Source: Capitella teleta
Taxonomy: Eukaryota > Annelida > Polychaeta > Capitellidae
Length of the DNA stretch: 64,000 bases
Assembly: GCA_000328365.1 (NCBI GenBank)
Contig: KB292163.1
Span: forward strand, 13,614-77,613
Reading direction: 5' to 3'
Shown here: one piece after another, positions 1 through 12,998 of the stretch
How the letters are laid out: each line of letters opens with the position of its first letter
How positions within the stretch are numbered: the first letter of the stretch is position 1
The notes under the pieces: generated by a model
The model's input: the letters and a program-made list of their open reading frames with translations, nothing else
What the model was told of the DNA's origin: nothing
Databases searched by the model: none
Position numbers and translations under genes: made by a program

Positions 1-330
1 AACGGTTCACCGATACACACTTTTGGCAGCGTGATNTGCGACGTGTGTTTTGGTGGCCGTAAATTTAAAAAACGATTCATGCAAGCCGAGATAAAGAGAC
101 CTCTGAAAGGAGCACAACCAAAGTCATCTGTGCCAAAAGCTCTAGAAACAGCCCCGTGGGTATTTGTTAGAGCAGATTCTCACAGAACGCCGTTTCGACG
201 ACCTTACAAAGGACCCTACAGAATCATCACTCGCTCAGACAAAGCGTTCACATCGACATTGGAGGAAAGCAGGATGTGATTTCCCGTTTCCATCGATAGG
301 CTGAGACTAGCATATGCACCCACCATCAAC
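1..330 (+). mobile_element. Ty3/gypsy-type retroelement fossil, integrase C-terminal end
   Basis: The translated stretch at about 70-290 carries the pattern FVRADSHRTP followed by RPYKGPYRI and RSDKAF. This is the familiar end of the integrase region of Ty3/gypsy polyproteins, where the chain meets its target-binding tail. Only the last part of the polyprotein lies in the window; the rest would lie to the left. It is a broken relic. One undetermined base lies at position 36. Family assignment rests on this motif only. Confidence 0.7.
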
Positions 331-359
331 AGAAGTGGACGCATAAGCAAACCACCGGG

Positions 360-560
360 TCGGTACCAAGACTCGCGAGAGGGAAGCCATATGGCGATCC
401 ACTCAATTCTCTTTCCACTCAAATTCTCTTTTCTAATATAATCTTTCAATTGCTCATGTCAAGTCTTTCTAACAGCTAGAATATGGATGTATAAATACTT
501 GTGTTTTCACAATAAATAATCAGTCAGATCAACCGTATCTTGTTGGCTCTTTACACTATT
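360..560 (+). repeat. possible 3' LTR of the gypsy-type fossil
   Basis: Directly downstream of the integrase remnant is a non-coding stretch with a TATAAATA-like box near 490 and AATAAATAATCAGTCAG near 511, ending around CTCTTTACAC. That is the order expected for a promoter and polyadenylation signal in an LTR. No second LTR is in view to prove it, so the borders are approximate. Confidence 0.35.
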
Positions 561-3500
561 TAATTTTTTATTTTATAATTACTAATTATAATTTTTGTAT
601 ATATATGGTTGCTTTAATTCAACTACTTAATGCACATGGACAAATGAGAAATCGACCAGTTAGCATAAAAGTAATAATAATATATTGTGATATCTTGTAG
701 TATCTATTGTCCTACAAAGCTTGGCATCGATGTTTAGTGTTCTTTCCTTTTCGATTCTGAGGGGGTGGTCAAACTGTACGAGCATACGTTCAAAAACTGC
801 GCACTCCACAGCCACATGGTTGGTACTGGGTGATAGCCAGATGGGCTGGTTGGTATCTGCACACATCATTTGTTGTAAACAATGCAGGATTTTTCGAATA
901 ATGAACGATTATTCAAATTCCACACAATTCTCCGTCCCACTCCACACACTTCGCCGTCTTACCCGCACAATTCGCCGTCCGTTAATGATAGGTTAGGTGA
1001 TATGCGTCTGTGTCTGTTTCTGTGCTCGGGCCCCAAAAAGTATTATGGGACAGCTTGTTCATCAGTGTTAATTTCTCTTTTAATGTTGAAAACAAAGAGG
1101 CGATAGTTCACTGTTTATAAATATTGGTATAGGTATATACAGTCCAAAGTACACTCAGCCCTTAAACGTGCATGTTTGGAATCGACAAGAATCTATCGAA
1201 TACATTGGTTGGCTCTTTTGATCACTTAAAAACCGAGCCTTCTCGTTGGTTTCGAGATCAGTCCACTTTATTTATACCGGTAGTCTTACAGGAATTATAT
1301 CTGTATGACAACATGCATAAGGTTCCCACTTTCTAGGGGGAACTGTATTGAAAACCCAGGCTCCGAAGCAATAACTAGAATTCGGAAGAACACAGCATTT
1401 TATGAATGAAATACTATGTCCCCAGGAATTTTCCGCAGCCCCAGAATTTATTCTTAATCTCTTGGAGCCACCGTGATCGAGTGTCAGTATAATATAATTG
1501 GAGCCTTGACGAGTTGCTCAGTATCTATTATGTCAAACACCCACAGTCCCAGGTCTTCAGAGTATTGATGGGATGACAACAGCGCGTAGGAACCAACAAT
1601 ACTAATCGCTTATGTAACTCTGTACCAACATGACTCACTACTGTTTGTTGACAAACATCCACCTGAAATAGAATCATCGACCCTTATCTTGATGCATTTA
1701 CTCTCTTCTAGTCATTAAGTATCAGCTGCCCCTTGTATAGTGTTGCGCTGTTTCATCAGTTCTACGTTTAAGTCTTGGAATGTTGATAACCACGATCCTC
1801 CATGACTATTTTGTCGTGACTCATGAAATACCCATGAAGAATGCATTAACGTAACACAAAGACATAATATAGTCTGTGGGATGTTTAATATACTAAACCC
1901 CAGTGTCTACGACATTGAGCTTGTTATTTAACTAATTATTTATTATTATGACATCTGTCTATCATAATTAATATCACAGTGCAGAGAAGTAGGTACAGTA
2001 TAAATAATGCATGTATGAAGCTAATAGCTATATATACAGATTACAGATCACGTACACAGTTCCGATGTTTTCATGCCGTATATACTCACCCAGTTGATGA
2101 AACTTTACACCATTAAAACGATGAATATGCAATGATGGTAATTCACCTAACCCTGGAAAAAAACCCAGGATTTTTATGTTGTTGATATGCATGGCAATGA
2201 GGCAAAGTAAATAACATGTCGCAATGTTAAATACCCAGAGAGATAAGAGAAATAAATATTTGGTCTAGTTAATCTAATATTTCGTGCTGCTATCCAAGCT
2301 ATCATATATATTCCAATTTCATCGAATTTGATGTCGATTTATCTCAATCATTAAAGTGTACCCGATATTCGGTGATAGTTTGACTTTTGGCGACAAATAG
2401 GGCGCCGGACCATGGATAAGCTTCATTGGACGTATAAATAAGGCATCACTCTCGCACTATTCTGTTTGAAAGTACTATTGTTTTGATTGCATTACTAGTT
2501 TTCTCTTTTGATTTCTCAAAATCAAATCAAAGATGAACGTTTGTATTGAAGAGCCACGCAACAAATGGCATTTCGTAATGCTCTTTTAAGCCTCATCTGA
2601 TTGAGTTTTTTTCACGATCACAACCACTAGCATTTAAATTTCACTCCCTCATTCAAAACTCACATTTTAATTGATTTCTTTTCATAAATTGGCACAGAAT
2701 AAGTGAGTCAATACATAGCGGGTAAAGTTATTTCTGGGAATGATTGGTCAATTTTAGTAAATTTGAGATGTTTGTTTTTAACATGGAGTAGATATAGACT
2801 ATTTTTGGCGCACTCTGTATAATATCTATGTACGGCACAGGAATAGAAACAATTGATATCAAACAATGATTTTTGTGGTGTCATTTAAGTATTTATATTC
2901 ACAATATTTTTAATTGACCGTGTCGTGTAATGGACACCACTCACTACTACAGTAACTATAACAGGTAACTACACTGTAGTATTATATTTTCCCAGTGAAT
3001 TAATTTTAATTCGCGCAAAATCCCGACAATATAAATACTCCTTCACAATCAAGTCGGCTGTACATACTACTACAGAATTACTAACATAGACGGCTCATCG
3101 TATTTGTTACAGAAATGTGCGAATTATATTATTGTTTTATATTATTACATCCATTGACCCCATATAAATCAGATATATGTTGTATGCATTTATTCAGTCG
3201 AATATGTCGTGACAATCCAAAAGTTGTTTGTTCTTAGTTTGATCAGTCCTCAGACTTATCTTTTGAGCGATAATAGGGGCATCAGCCTACAACAATAATA
3301 ATTAATATTGGTCCCGTCACTCTGACGGACTAGCTGAGCGACTGACACTTTCACCTTGAGTATCAGAATATACTGCTCATAGGTTTCATTCGAATCAAAA
3401 AAATGTTTCACAATTGTTGATACAGACGAGCTTTCACAAGCATTAATTGATTAAAACAACTTTCACAACTTGAAATTTCAAGTTGCTTGTGACACAAGCA

Positions 3501-5167
3501 ACTTGAACTTTCAAGTATCAGTCTAATTCCACAAGTGTAACTGATATGTTTATCAGTTACAGTCTGGTATTGTCGCCCCAACAGCGGACATCGTGGTTTA
3601 TTATTTAGAGGGGATTGTCATATCGAATGAAACGATGTGGCCGAAATACGTACAATTTATGTGTTATCAAGACCTGATAATGTAACAAGAGTTCAAGTTA
3701 CTTAAAACACGTAAAGTAAAAAAATATTATTAAATAAAATATTATTGCTGCCAACAAACGGCCAAGAGCGCTCGGGTCGTGAATTTTTGGTGTTGTGAGC
3801 ATGCGCAGAAGATGTAAACAATTGCACGTTTCCTGAGCACCTGACGTTATGACCATAGCTGTCGTAAACATTATGACCATTATGATTCTGGATGAAGCTG
3901 AACATGCTGCATGTTCTCCTTCGTTTTCACTGTCATCTACTTCACAATCAGCGACAGGCAGATTAGGTAGCGCTGAATTGGCTTCTCTCTCATTGTTACC
4001 TTAAAATTTAACATTAAACTCTGGTGACAACGATTTAATGTGCTTGCGACTGTATTTCTTTGTTGATAAACAGACACATGTGTGACCACGTGCTATTGTA
4101 GAAGAAAGTCACATCTCATGATCATGTGATGTAAACACAAAATGGCGAATAAGCCGAAACGTCAACCTTTCGATAAAAATTGGATTTTCTTATTTGTTGT
4201 CGCTCGGGTAAATCATTCGTAAGAGGGGCAATGTTTAAACTTAGTACATAACGGTTCTATTGAGTGTATTCCAATGCTTGCAATGGCTTTCAACAAGCAA
4301 ATGCTGTGACTTTAAGTGAATCCGATACGTGCCGGTAATTGTAGTGCATTTATGCAAACGGACATTTCAGGCACACTTGTGGGCTTAGTTTCAGTCTGAG
4401 TCTCCTCCTTAATCTTGTTCCAAGACTCTATATTGATAATTAGAGTCTTGAAATGATATGATCATGTAACCGTTATGATAGAAATGCACTCAGAAAATGG
4501 ATTAATCCATCACAACACTCACTTAATCAATATTATGAAATAATGTCAATGGGTATTTATGTACCCTAATATCCAGTCTTAAAATCCACAAAGTATTTCG
4601 GATAATAATGTATTTTTGTCGAAAACCAAGTCCTGCATAATTCACACCTTGTCATTCTCCGATTCGTGCCATAATGATCATAACGTTACAAGTTACGTTA
4701 TGATTATCTCACGCTTCAGAATAGAAGCACCGATTGTGTAGGTGTGGTTTGCTGATAACCACTGTTGTTTTCAGAACTCGAAATCACTTCGCAGTCATTT
4801 CAAAACTTCAAATAATTCTACTCACTCACCAGTTGTGCGTGATTTGCTAGGGTTTTTGCTAATAGACTAATTGAGGTGTAAGCTTTCGATATTTGTGCAT
4901 ATTTAGGTAGCTCTTGATACTTATTTTATCAAAAAACTGCATCCCTTCCTAATTTTTTCATAGCCATCATCCCCACAGATTATGGCTATATGGAGTTCTA
5001 TAGGTCTCATCCTAAATGATAAACATTGCAGTCATTTGCAGATATTGAGAATGAGATAATGCATTTTTATGTAAAAGTAGACTCACCTTGAGAATCTTTA
5101 GAGTGAGACACAGAAGCTTGAAGTGGTGACCATATCTAATTGTAGTGTACTTTGACTGTTCTATGTT
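561..5167. other. gene-poor AT-rich stretch
   Basis: No coding exons with conserved protein content were recognised in this 4.6-kb stretch. It holds short random reading frames only, plus the palindrome at 3477-3507. Old unrecognised repeats are likely but cannot be named from this window. Confidence 0.5.
3477..3507. repeat. 31-bp near-perfect palindrome
   Basis: TTCAAGTTGCTTGTG is followed by one base and then its exact reverse complement, giving two 15-bp arms around a single A. A smaller palindrome, CTTGAAATTTCAAG, lies just to the left, and CTTTCAAG lies just to the right. The strand could extrude as a cruciform. Confidence 0.85.
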
Positions 5168-6077
5168 TAGAGCTGGCCAAAGCTTCGGATTCGGCTTCAG
5201 AATTCGGCGAATATTGGCCCACCCCCGAAGCTTTGATGGTTTGGCCTTTGCCGAAGCGAAGCTGAAGAGTGAAAAGAAAAACCCCCAAAAAAGGTTAAAC
5301 AAACACCCTGCAGTTCGTTTGGGACGACAAATATATATTCATGAAGTCGGTCGGCTGAATAGTAATGTTACATGTAGGATAAGTATCCATAATAATTATG
5401 TCACATAATCAGCATATTTCCAAGACATGCACTCCCTGGATGTTTAATAAGGTGCCAATACGATACTTGTTTCGTGAGTAAAAGTCAGAATGAATTTCTG
5501 GCAGCTATCCAGACAACTGTCTAGGAAATATGTTAATGGTTTCCTTATAAGGATCGTTGTACTATAACCACTCCCCTATGTTGGTCACCTGACCATGTAT
5601 CGGATCCTAATTTGCTGGAGACTTTGTGACCTTTGTGACCTAAGCAGATTCCCCCTTCCCCCAAATTTTATGACATGTATCCCAGGGCTTGTTCCCAAAA
5701 TAGAATTGAAATTATTAATTAGCATATTTAAATATCGCTCAGGGCTTCAAACTTGAAAATCAATACTGTTAAATCTGTCCTCATGGCAACTGCGGTGGCG
5801 CCGGGAGGGATAATACTGTCACTTCATGATCTTCCAACTCTCTCCCAGGGTATACTATACATAGGCCTGTACATGTACTCACGCAGGATAATTAAGGGGA
5901 GAAACCACATAAAAGGTGGAATTAGAAGATTTTTATCTAGGCAAGCATAGTGAGGATGTTTCATTACAGAAGTTGCAAATGATTGGACTTCGGCTTCGGC
6001 TCTGGCTCCGGCGAATAATAGACTTTCGAAGCTTTAGCTTCGGCGATTCGGCCTTTTTCATGATTCGGCCAGCTCTA
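5168..6077. mobile_element. hAT-like non-autonomous DNA transposon (MITE)
   Basis: The left end TAGAGCTGGCCAAA is mirrored at the right end as the complement of TAGAGCTGGCCGAA. Both ends run into repeats of CGAAGC/TTCGGC, a style common for hAT MITEs. The 8 bases outside the left end (TCTATGTT) match those outside the right end (ATTATGTT) at six of eight positions, compatible with an aged 8-bp target duplication. No transposase frame is visible. It sits about 180 bp upstream of the PTCD1 start. Confidence 0.65.
5440..5950 (+). repeat. diverged repeat, copy 1 (mate at 10390-10890)
   Basis: This part of the element shares many short exact blocks, in the same order, with 10390-10890. Examples are TATGTTGGTCACCTGACCAT, CCCAAAATAGAATT and AAAGGTGGAATTAGA or its close variants. 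The two copies are clearly related but old, with many small indels. Confidence 0.6.
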
Positions 6078-6255
6078 ATTATGTTAATATTATTCATCAA
6101 AGATACAGTGACTCTAGAGAGCTGAAATGAAATGCAATTTTATTTAGCTCACCAACTGACCTCAATTCTGCATGTAGCAGAAGCTATGGCTGAGACTTAT
6201 TTAGTCTGAGACCGATATGGCTTTCAGATGTTAATTTTATTTTCTTCCAGGAAAG

Positions 6256-9230
6256 ATGGCGTCTGTTCGCATTCTAGGAAGTGCTGTGGCTAGAGGTTTT
6301 TCAACAATTCAGCACAGAATTCACCTTCCTGTACGAAGCTATCCCTCTTGGCTTTTGAGGGAGCCCTCTGCAGTACTTGGCTGTGCTACTCCATCTTGTG
6401 CTCATTCAAAATATGCAAATGCAAAAAGAAACAATCGCAAAAATTTCTACGAAGAAATCGATTCTGGTAATCGATCAATAGATGATTGGTCAGCTAAGAA
6501 GTGAGCTTTTATTTTAATCCATCTGCCCTTCATTTTGTTGATTATTTAACAGACATGAAGAACCTATTGATCTCAATCAAGCTGCCTCTGATGAAAACTG
6601 GACTGAAGAATTTGGCTCACTGAGCAAAGAGACAAATTATGATAACTTGGAGGAGTAAGAACATTCATTATATGTCAAATGTGAGTTAATCAACTTTTCC
6701 TTGCAGATTCAAAGAAGAGGAAGAAGAAGATGAACGGGATTCCAGACACATTCGTTTGTCTGCAACTAATCGTAAACATACCCCTTACTATTATGGTCGC
6801 CAAGTGGAGAGGTTAGCTAGGCAAGGACGGGTATGCTGTTATTTTGAGGGCGTTCGCTATTCTGTATCATTGTGTTCTTCAGGTTCAGGAAGCGATTGAT
6901 ATGGTGCTTGTAACAATGCTCCAAGAGGACCGAGTAATGCCAGAGTCATACAACTTCACTGTGTTGATTGGAGCTGTTGGCAGGACTGGAGATGTGAAAA
7001 TGGCATTCAAACTGTTCAACAAGGTACTTTTTTTTCAATCTCTTGCCTCGTTCAATTTCATTGTGATTTCAAACTCATTGTCTGCAGATGAAAGGCATGG
7101 GCCTGAAACCAGAAGACCCAACTTACACTGCTCTGTTCAATGCTTGTGCCAATTGTAGGAATAAAGGTCTTGCCCTTTCGAAAGCGAATCATCTGAGAGA
7201 TTTAATCAGAGCAAAAGAGCATTCGACAAACAAAACTACATTTCACTCCATGCTCAAGTGTTACGCATTGGCTAAGGACACTGCCACTGTATTCCAAATT
7301 GCTGATGAAATGATACAGAGTAAAGTGACACTTGATTATGAGACTTTCTCATTTCTGCTAATGGGCTGCATCTCAGATAAGGAGGCTGGATTTGAGTTAG
7401 CTTTACAGGTATTCTGAGTGCCTGGAATCCTCTGTCATGAATTCCCGCAACTTTCTCTATTTAGGTTTGGCGACGAATGAGGAAAAGAAGAATAAAAATT
7501 GACCTTATGCATTACAATCTCCTAATTAAAGCCATTAATTATTGTGGTGTACCGCAAACCACCCTTCAAATTGGTTCATCTGAGCAGCAACACTCTACTG
7601 ATCTGGCTGTCATATCAAGTGAAGTCAATATTCTGAATCCAAGGACAAATTTAGCGGCCGCACTCTCCTCTGCACCTGTGGCCACCCCTCAAGATCGCCT
7701 CGCTCTCATTGGTGGTCTACCAGGGCTACTCAGTCACATGGAGGTCGATAAATCTCCCCCGAATATCCAGACTTTCACTCAACTGTTGTCCTGCATACCA
7801 GAGACTAGGGAGTCTGAAAATCAACTCATGAAGTTGATGCAATCCAGAGAAGTGAAAACTGATATCACTTTTATGAATATGCTAATTAGAAGGCGCAATA
7901 AACGGCATGATCATGAGGGAGCTAAGGTTGTTTTGTTATTGATTTTTCTCTTCACCCTCATATTCTTTCTTTATTTTCTAGGATGTTCTGATTTTGATAG
8001 GTCAACATGGATTACAAGCGGATATGATGACCTTTGGTTGCTTAGCAATGGGCTGTGTGAGGGAACAAGATGGCAATGAACTCCTTAATCACATTAAGGT
8101 TAACAAACATGTTCTATTTAGTTTGAATTTCTTTTATCGTTGATAATCCTAATACTATTGAAAATTTTTCTATTGTTGAGTAGTATTTGATTTGTTTGTT
8201 GTTTTCAGGAGTTGAATTCTGTCCCAAGTCTTACCATATGGGGTCTGCTTGTTCGTCAATCTGACTTGAATTTTGCTTATAAAAAGCGACTGCTACAGAA
8301 AATGGATGCTTTGAAAATTGCTCCAAACTTGATTCTTCTTCAACACATTGAACGGCAGGTGGAAATTGCCAGGAAATATATTATTAACAAGGTAAGGCAA
8401 TACTGCGTAGTTATCTAGTTATCTTAATTTTTTTTACTGGGAGTACAGCCTTCATTTATTTTATCCCACTATGGTTTCTCTATACTGGTATAAATCTCCT
8501 TTGTACTTTGCTTAGTCTCTGTCGACATAAAAAAAAGTGCATTTTAGCCATTTTTTCATAATGGAGTCATTTCATGGTATTAAATTTCCATTACATTGGT
8601 GCATAAACATCAGTGCTTCTTTTCCATTTCTTTGAACCACCAAGTTGTGATTTGCTAGCAAGTGCTTCTCGCCTTTTCAAAATGGTTGGCTGGTCGATTT
8701 CAAGTGTGTGGAAATATACATCTGCACAATTTAATGTGCGGCTAAAACTGCCAAAATTAATCCTGTTTTGAAAATTTATAATGTATTACTGCACCACTTC
8801 CATGCTTGACCAATGACCATGAAAAGTGAATCCAGTGAAAATCTAATGACCTGTTAAGGAATTATAAATGAATGAATGAATAAACTGCAGTCACATCAGT
8901 GATCTACAGTTTTCTCTGTACAAGTTACACCCAAATTTAGCATTGTATAAGTGAGCCCCATGACCTGCATATATTTTAAAATAATGGGCCTGTTAGTATT
9001 ATATTAGTATACTTTTATTATTTATTAGTATACTAGCTGGTATTTATCCATTATAAATGTTTTCATGAATTCTCTTTTTTCTTTCTTTTTTTCCTTCATT
9101 GCTACAGGAAATGGGGAAGAGAGTACCGAAAATTGTTGCTCAAGAATTCTTCAGTGAAAGCTTTCATGAATTTCTAGGATTTTATGAACATTGGTTGAGA
9201 AGGACAAATATCCATTCTGAGGATGACTAA
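6256..9230 (+). CDS. PTCD1: pentatricopeptide repeat domain protein 1 (PTCD1-like), mitochondrial
   Basis: Nine exons (6256-6500, 6553-6654, 6707-6830, 6883-7023, 7088-7408, 7465-7926, 7982-8098, 8209-8391, 9108-9230) join in frame to give about 605 residues, near the usual ~700. The start is rich in Arg, Ser and Ala with no acidic residues (MASVRILGSAVARGF), as expected for a mitochondrial presequence. PPR signatures follow, for example SYNFTVLIGAVGRTGDVKMA, TYTALFNACAN and ETFSFLLMGCISDKEAG. These match the PTCD1 family, which binds mitochondrial RNA and acts in 16S rRNA and leucine-tRNA metabolism in mammals. The AATAAA at 9229-9234 overlaps the TAA stop, so the 3' UTR may be very short unless a later signal is used. 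The last intron is about 700 bp; the others are short. Confidence 0.9.
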
Positions 9231-9490
9231 TAAATTATATTTAGTCCTATTTTACATTTTTTATTCACATATTCAGATATAATTATCTATGTGTGCTCTG
9301 ATGTCCATTTACCTGTTGAGCCTGTTTGTTATTTAACATTCTACTCCTACCAAAGTTATATAGAAGAAAAAAACGAATTATCCAATTTCTGGTAATAGCC
9401 AATTTATCATATGATTTCAAGCAACAAGTATCAAAAAGTAATTTGGATCAACGCGATTGTTGAAACTATTCAGCCCATTCCTTGCAAATA

Positions 9491-9671
9491 TAGCCCGCCC
9501 AGTGCAGAGCCTCACATGTGGCTGGCTATTATTGATTTTTTGCATGAAGATGCAGCTGAGTACAATGCATGAGCCAGAGCAATATTGTGCTGCAGCTAGC
9601 AGCAGCAGCATTGGTAGCAATATGCATGAGTCATTCTGCTGGCCACAACATCAGACACAAGCATAGCAATC
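9491..9671 (+). promoter_or_regulatory. conserved cassette upstream block, V1
   Basis: This is one of ten copies of the same block, always immediately 5' of a signal-peptide exon. It holds the E-box CACATGTG and an AP-1/bZIP-type TGAGTCA at 9627-9633, 45 bp before the ATG. It lacks the CCATGGCAAC segment present in most other copies. Confidence 0.75.
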
Positions 9672-10081
9672 ATGGATGGAGTAGAAATGTATAGCTTTCT
9701 GTTTTTCGTCATATCCGTGGTGTCCTGTATCCTTGGTGAGTATGGTTTTATTTCATAATCACAATTTATGTACTTTTCTCATAGCTTCTGAAGAGGTGTG
9801 CTTTGGGCAAGATTTCAATGGTCGTTGCACAAGAGGAGATTATGTATTGATGAAATCTGCATTGTTAGGCAGGATGGAACTCGGTGGTTGCCTTGACACT
9901 GATCTTGGATACATTGGATGCCATCAGGATGTCACTAGTAGAATGGATGTGCTGTGTTCCGGCAGGTCATCATGTAGGATTCAGAAAATGACTAAGCAAG
10001 ATTTTGATGAAGTGGCTGCTCCAAACACATGTCCCAATGGCCTGGAACTCTATCTGGATGTGGATTATGAATGTGTACAAG
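9672..10081 (+). CDS. variable cassette V1: signal-peptide exon plus SUEL lectin exon
   Basis: Exon 1 is 9672-9735 (64 nt) and encodes a hydrophobic leader starting MDGVEMYSFLFFVISVV. Exon 2 is 9785-10081 (297 nt) and encodes one galactose/rhamnose-binding (SUEL) lectin domain with eight cysteines. The family landmark YGR reads LGR here (ALLGRM), and DPC reads NTC. Both exons end in phase 1. The donor after exon 2 (AAG|GTGAG) is consensus, but no matching exon follows until the constant region at 25053. I therefore read it as an alternative first unit of the receptor gene. With the constant exons it gives 460 residues. It is the outermost cassette and A-type, most like V10. Read-through into the intron would instead stop after three residues and give a secreted lectin. 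Confidence 0.8.
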
Positions 10082-10389
10082 GTGAGTTTACCTAACTGAA
10101 ATTGGCGAATATTGAATTTTTTCTCAATATAGTATAGTATCGATTACACACGCAGTGTGCTACGGCAGAGGCTGAGAGCATGTCAGTTTCACTAGGATTA
10201 CACGCCCACTTCACAAACACCCCCTCAAAATTGGTAAAACCCATGAATTTAACGAATATTAGCCTGCTGAAGCATGGTTGGAAGTGTCTGCAGGCGTCTG
10301 CTAGTAATGTTAGTAGGCTTATGTGTAGGACAAGTATCCCTGACAGGTTACCCAATTGGCATATCCCCAAGACACTCTTGGGATATTCC

Positions 10390-10890
10390 ATGAGCAGTGA
10401 AAACTTTGTTTTTTAAGTAGAATCAGCTTTTTAAATATCCTTGTTTTCACTCTTTGGAGTATGCCAATTGTGTTCTTTATAAGGAGTGCTTGTACTATAA
10501 CCACACCCATATGTTGGTCACCTGACCATTATCACATCCTGATTGGCTGGAGACAACTTATAATACATGCAGATGCTAGGACTTGTTGTTGAAGAAATAT
10601 TCCCAAAATAGAATTTCATAGTAATTAGCATATGATTTTTAATTTTATAATTATTGCTCCGGGAGCCTCATACTAAAAGATCAATGCTATAGGTTGATCC
10701 ATCCTCATCGCAACAGCTGGGGGAGAGGGAGGGATATTACTAGAACTATATTGTTAAGCCTCTTTCTCTCTCCCACATTATTATATCAGCCTGCAGGTGT
10801 ACTCATGCATAAATTTTAAGGGGAGATACTATATATACACTGATTTAGGTGGAATTAGATCATTTTCCATCAAGCTAGGCATCTCTAGTT
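10390..10890 (+). repeat. diverged repeat, copy 2 (mate at 5440-5950)
   Basis: It shares ordered short blocks with 5440-5950 but lacks the hAT-like ends seen there. A further ~190 bp to its left (10140-10320) contains GCAGAGGCTGAGAGCATGTC, also found inverted near 52320. The rest of 10082-12436 shows no coding exons; CGAAGC-rich segments at 11235-11300 and 11820-11850 suggest another old hAT-like relic between them. Confidence 0.5.
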
Positions 10891-12440
10891 TGACTCTTGC
10901 ACGCCCAGCAGGCCATCTGGGATTGTGCCTTACAGCATTTGTGGCCACAAGTGTTAGAGGCACATTGCCTCTGCTACTCTGTGTACAATGTAGTGTGCCT
11001 CTGCTACTCTGTGTGCTATGTAGGTCACTTATACTACATGTACCATAAATGACTTCATGCTGACACTGCTGTATTCTTGCTCTGCACTTTAATAGTTGAA
11101 GGGAGAGAGTGAGCACTGTGATTGCTGCTAAAAATCCCTTGGCACTGGTGGGCATGTATGGGAATTCATCAATATCTCCTTTGAAAAAGGTGGTGTGGTC
11201 CTTTATTTAGGAGTGTGCTTTTAACCAAGATTTTAAACAAGTATTCGAAGCCAAAGCTTCAAGCATTTGCTATTCGTCGAAGCCGAATATGGAGGCGAAT
11301 ACATACCCACTCCATTACAGCAATACTAATACCTTCATTATATAGGCTAGTGAGCTCAATCAGAAATCTGTCCAATTAAGAACAGGTTGCCACGTGATTG
11401 GTCAAGCTCAGCCATGTGCGTTGGTGCCCTGCCTTTTTTAAGCCAATTAGTTCAATGCAAAATATAATAGTGGACCCAGTGATATTCCACCGATAAAGCC
11501 CAAAGCCTTTAAGTAAACAACGAAAATAGTTGTGCTCAATTAGACCAATGATGTCTGTATGGTCATGAATTCTAATTCTTTGAAGAAGATATCTCTTCCA
11601 AACATTGTTAAAGTGTTTATGTTTATTTTAAAACTTCCGTCATGAAAGTCTGTTGTCATTAGAAGTTTGGACAGTGTTGGAGTCAATTTAAAGCATCGTT
11701 TGTTGATTCCCACACATTGTTATGCATTCAAGCATTTAATTACTACCACACAGATGAGTGACATGGAGAGTCTGGTTTATCCAGGAGACAATGGATTTTG
11801 ATATTTTGATTCGTTGAACTATTTTCATTCGAAGCCGAAGCTTTGCCCATCACTACTCTAAACGCAGAGACAGGTGTTGAGCTGAACAATATATTATGGT
11901 TTATTGAGAAGGCATTGAGTTTTTATAATTATGTTCGATGGATTGATATTGACAGTGGCTAGCTCAGAGATAAGATGAGTTCATATTCGAAGAGATATTA
12001 GCCATATTCTTTTGGATATCTGAGAGCATTCATTTAAACTCAAACCTCCTTAATTCTGTTCCCTTCATTCCCATAAAAACGGTTCAATAAACAGAAAAGT
12101 AGAGTTTAAAGTTACATAGCCAATTGACAATCTTGCAAGCGTTATTTCTCCAAATGGTGAAACCGTCGGATTATATGAGGCCAGATCAACAAGGTAACGT
12201 TGCATTGCCAAAATAATGTCAAATAGGTTATTCTGTATTGCATTTTGATGTTCTAATTATTAAACTTCATGCATGTGCATTAATATTATGCATGGTGAAC
12301 AAGAATACATGCATACAAAGGACAAGGCGCTGGCTGTGGTGAGCAATAAAAGTAATTGCTGAATACTAAATTAAGATACCACCACTCACTTTTTCGTATT
12401 CAACTGATATCTAAATGCATAAGAAAAAGCTGTGTACACT

Positions 12441-12648
12441 TGTCACTTCCGCCGGCACTCAGGCACTCGATGTCGAGAGAACCGAAGAGAAACGACTCCA
12501 AGAGAGTTTAAGTTCAGACTGATTTTTATTCTCGCTGACCGGCCCTTATATGCACAGAAATACGTGATTCATTAGATTAGCTCGACAGAACAACTCATAG
12601 AATCAGGAGGACATGAAAAGAACGAGATTCACTGACAAGGTCGCCACA
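12441..12648 (-). mobile_element. solo-LTR-like fossil
   Basis: Read on the minus strand, this ~208-bp stretch begins TGTGGCGACC and ends GTGACA, with TATAAGGGCC followed by GAGAATAAAAATCAGTC inside. This is LTR-like order (TG...CA ends, promoter, polyadenylation signal). ACACT occurs at 12436-12440 and again at 12646-12650, compatible with a 5-bp target duplication though the exact end is ambiguous. No internal retroelement sequence is attached. It looks like an old solo LTR. Confidence 0.45.
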
Positions 12649-12763
12649 CTAGTTTATGCATATAAATTTTTCACTTGACTATTATCCCATACCTAGTGGT
12701 ATTTCAGTGCATTTGAAATTTGGCTGTTTCATAGGGGTTTTGCTACCTACATATAAGGGGCCA

Positions 12764-12958
12764 TCTACTGTACATGAAATTCTCGCTATCTTCGCTGTCA
12801 CGATTGACCGCGAAAATTAGATGCTCGCAAGGTCTTTCTGGGTGATCTTATACTATTCAACATTACCCTTGACGGCGAATAATTATGGCTGTGAATAAAG
12901 GCCTCAGCCATAAAACCGTGAAATTTGCAAATTTCCTGTTCTACAGTATTACAGATTG
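12764..12958 (+). mobile_element. MITE, relative of the element at 48191-48386
   Basis: Blocks such as GCGAATAATTATGGC, GTGAATAAAGGCCTCAG and AAATTTCCTGTTCTACAGTA are shared with the element at 48191-48386. The right end is intact and the left end is degraded. It lies just 5' of the V2 upstream block. Confidence 0.6.
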
Positions 12959-12998
12959 AATGAAATTAAATTTCGTATTGAGCTTTTTCTATGGAAGT

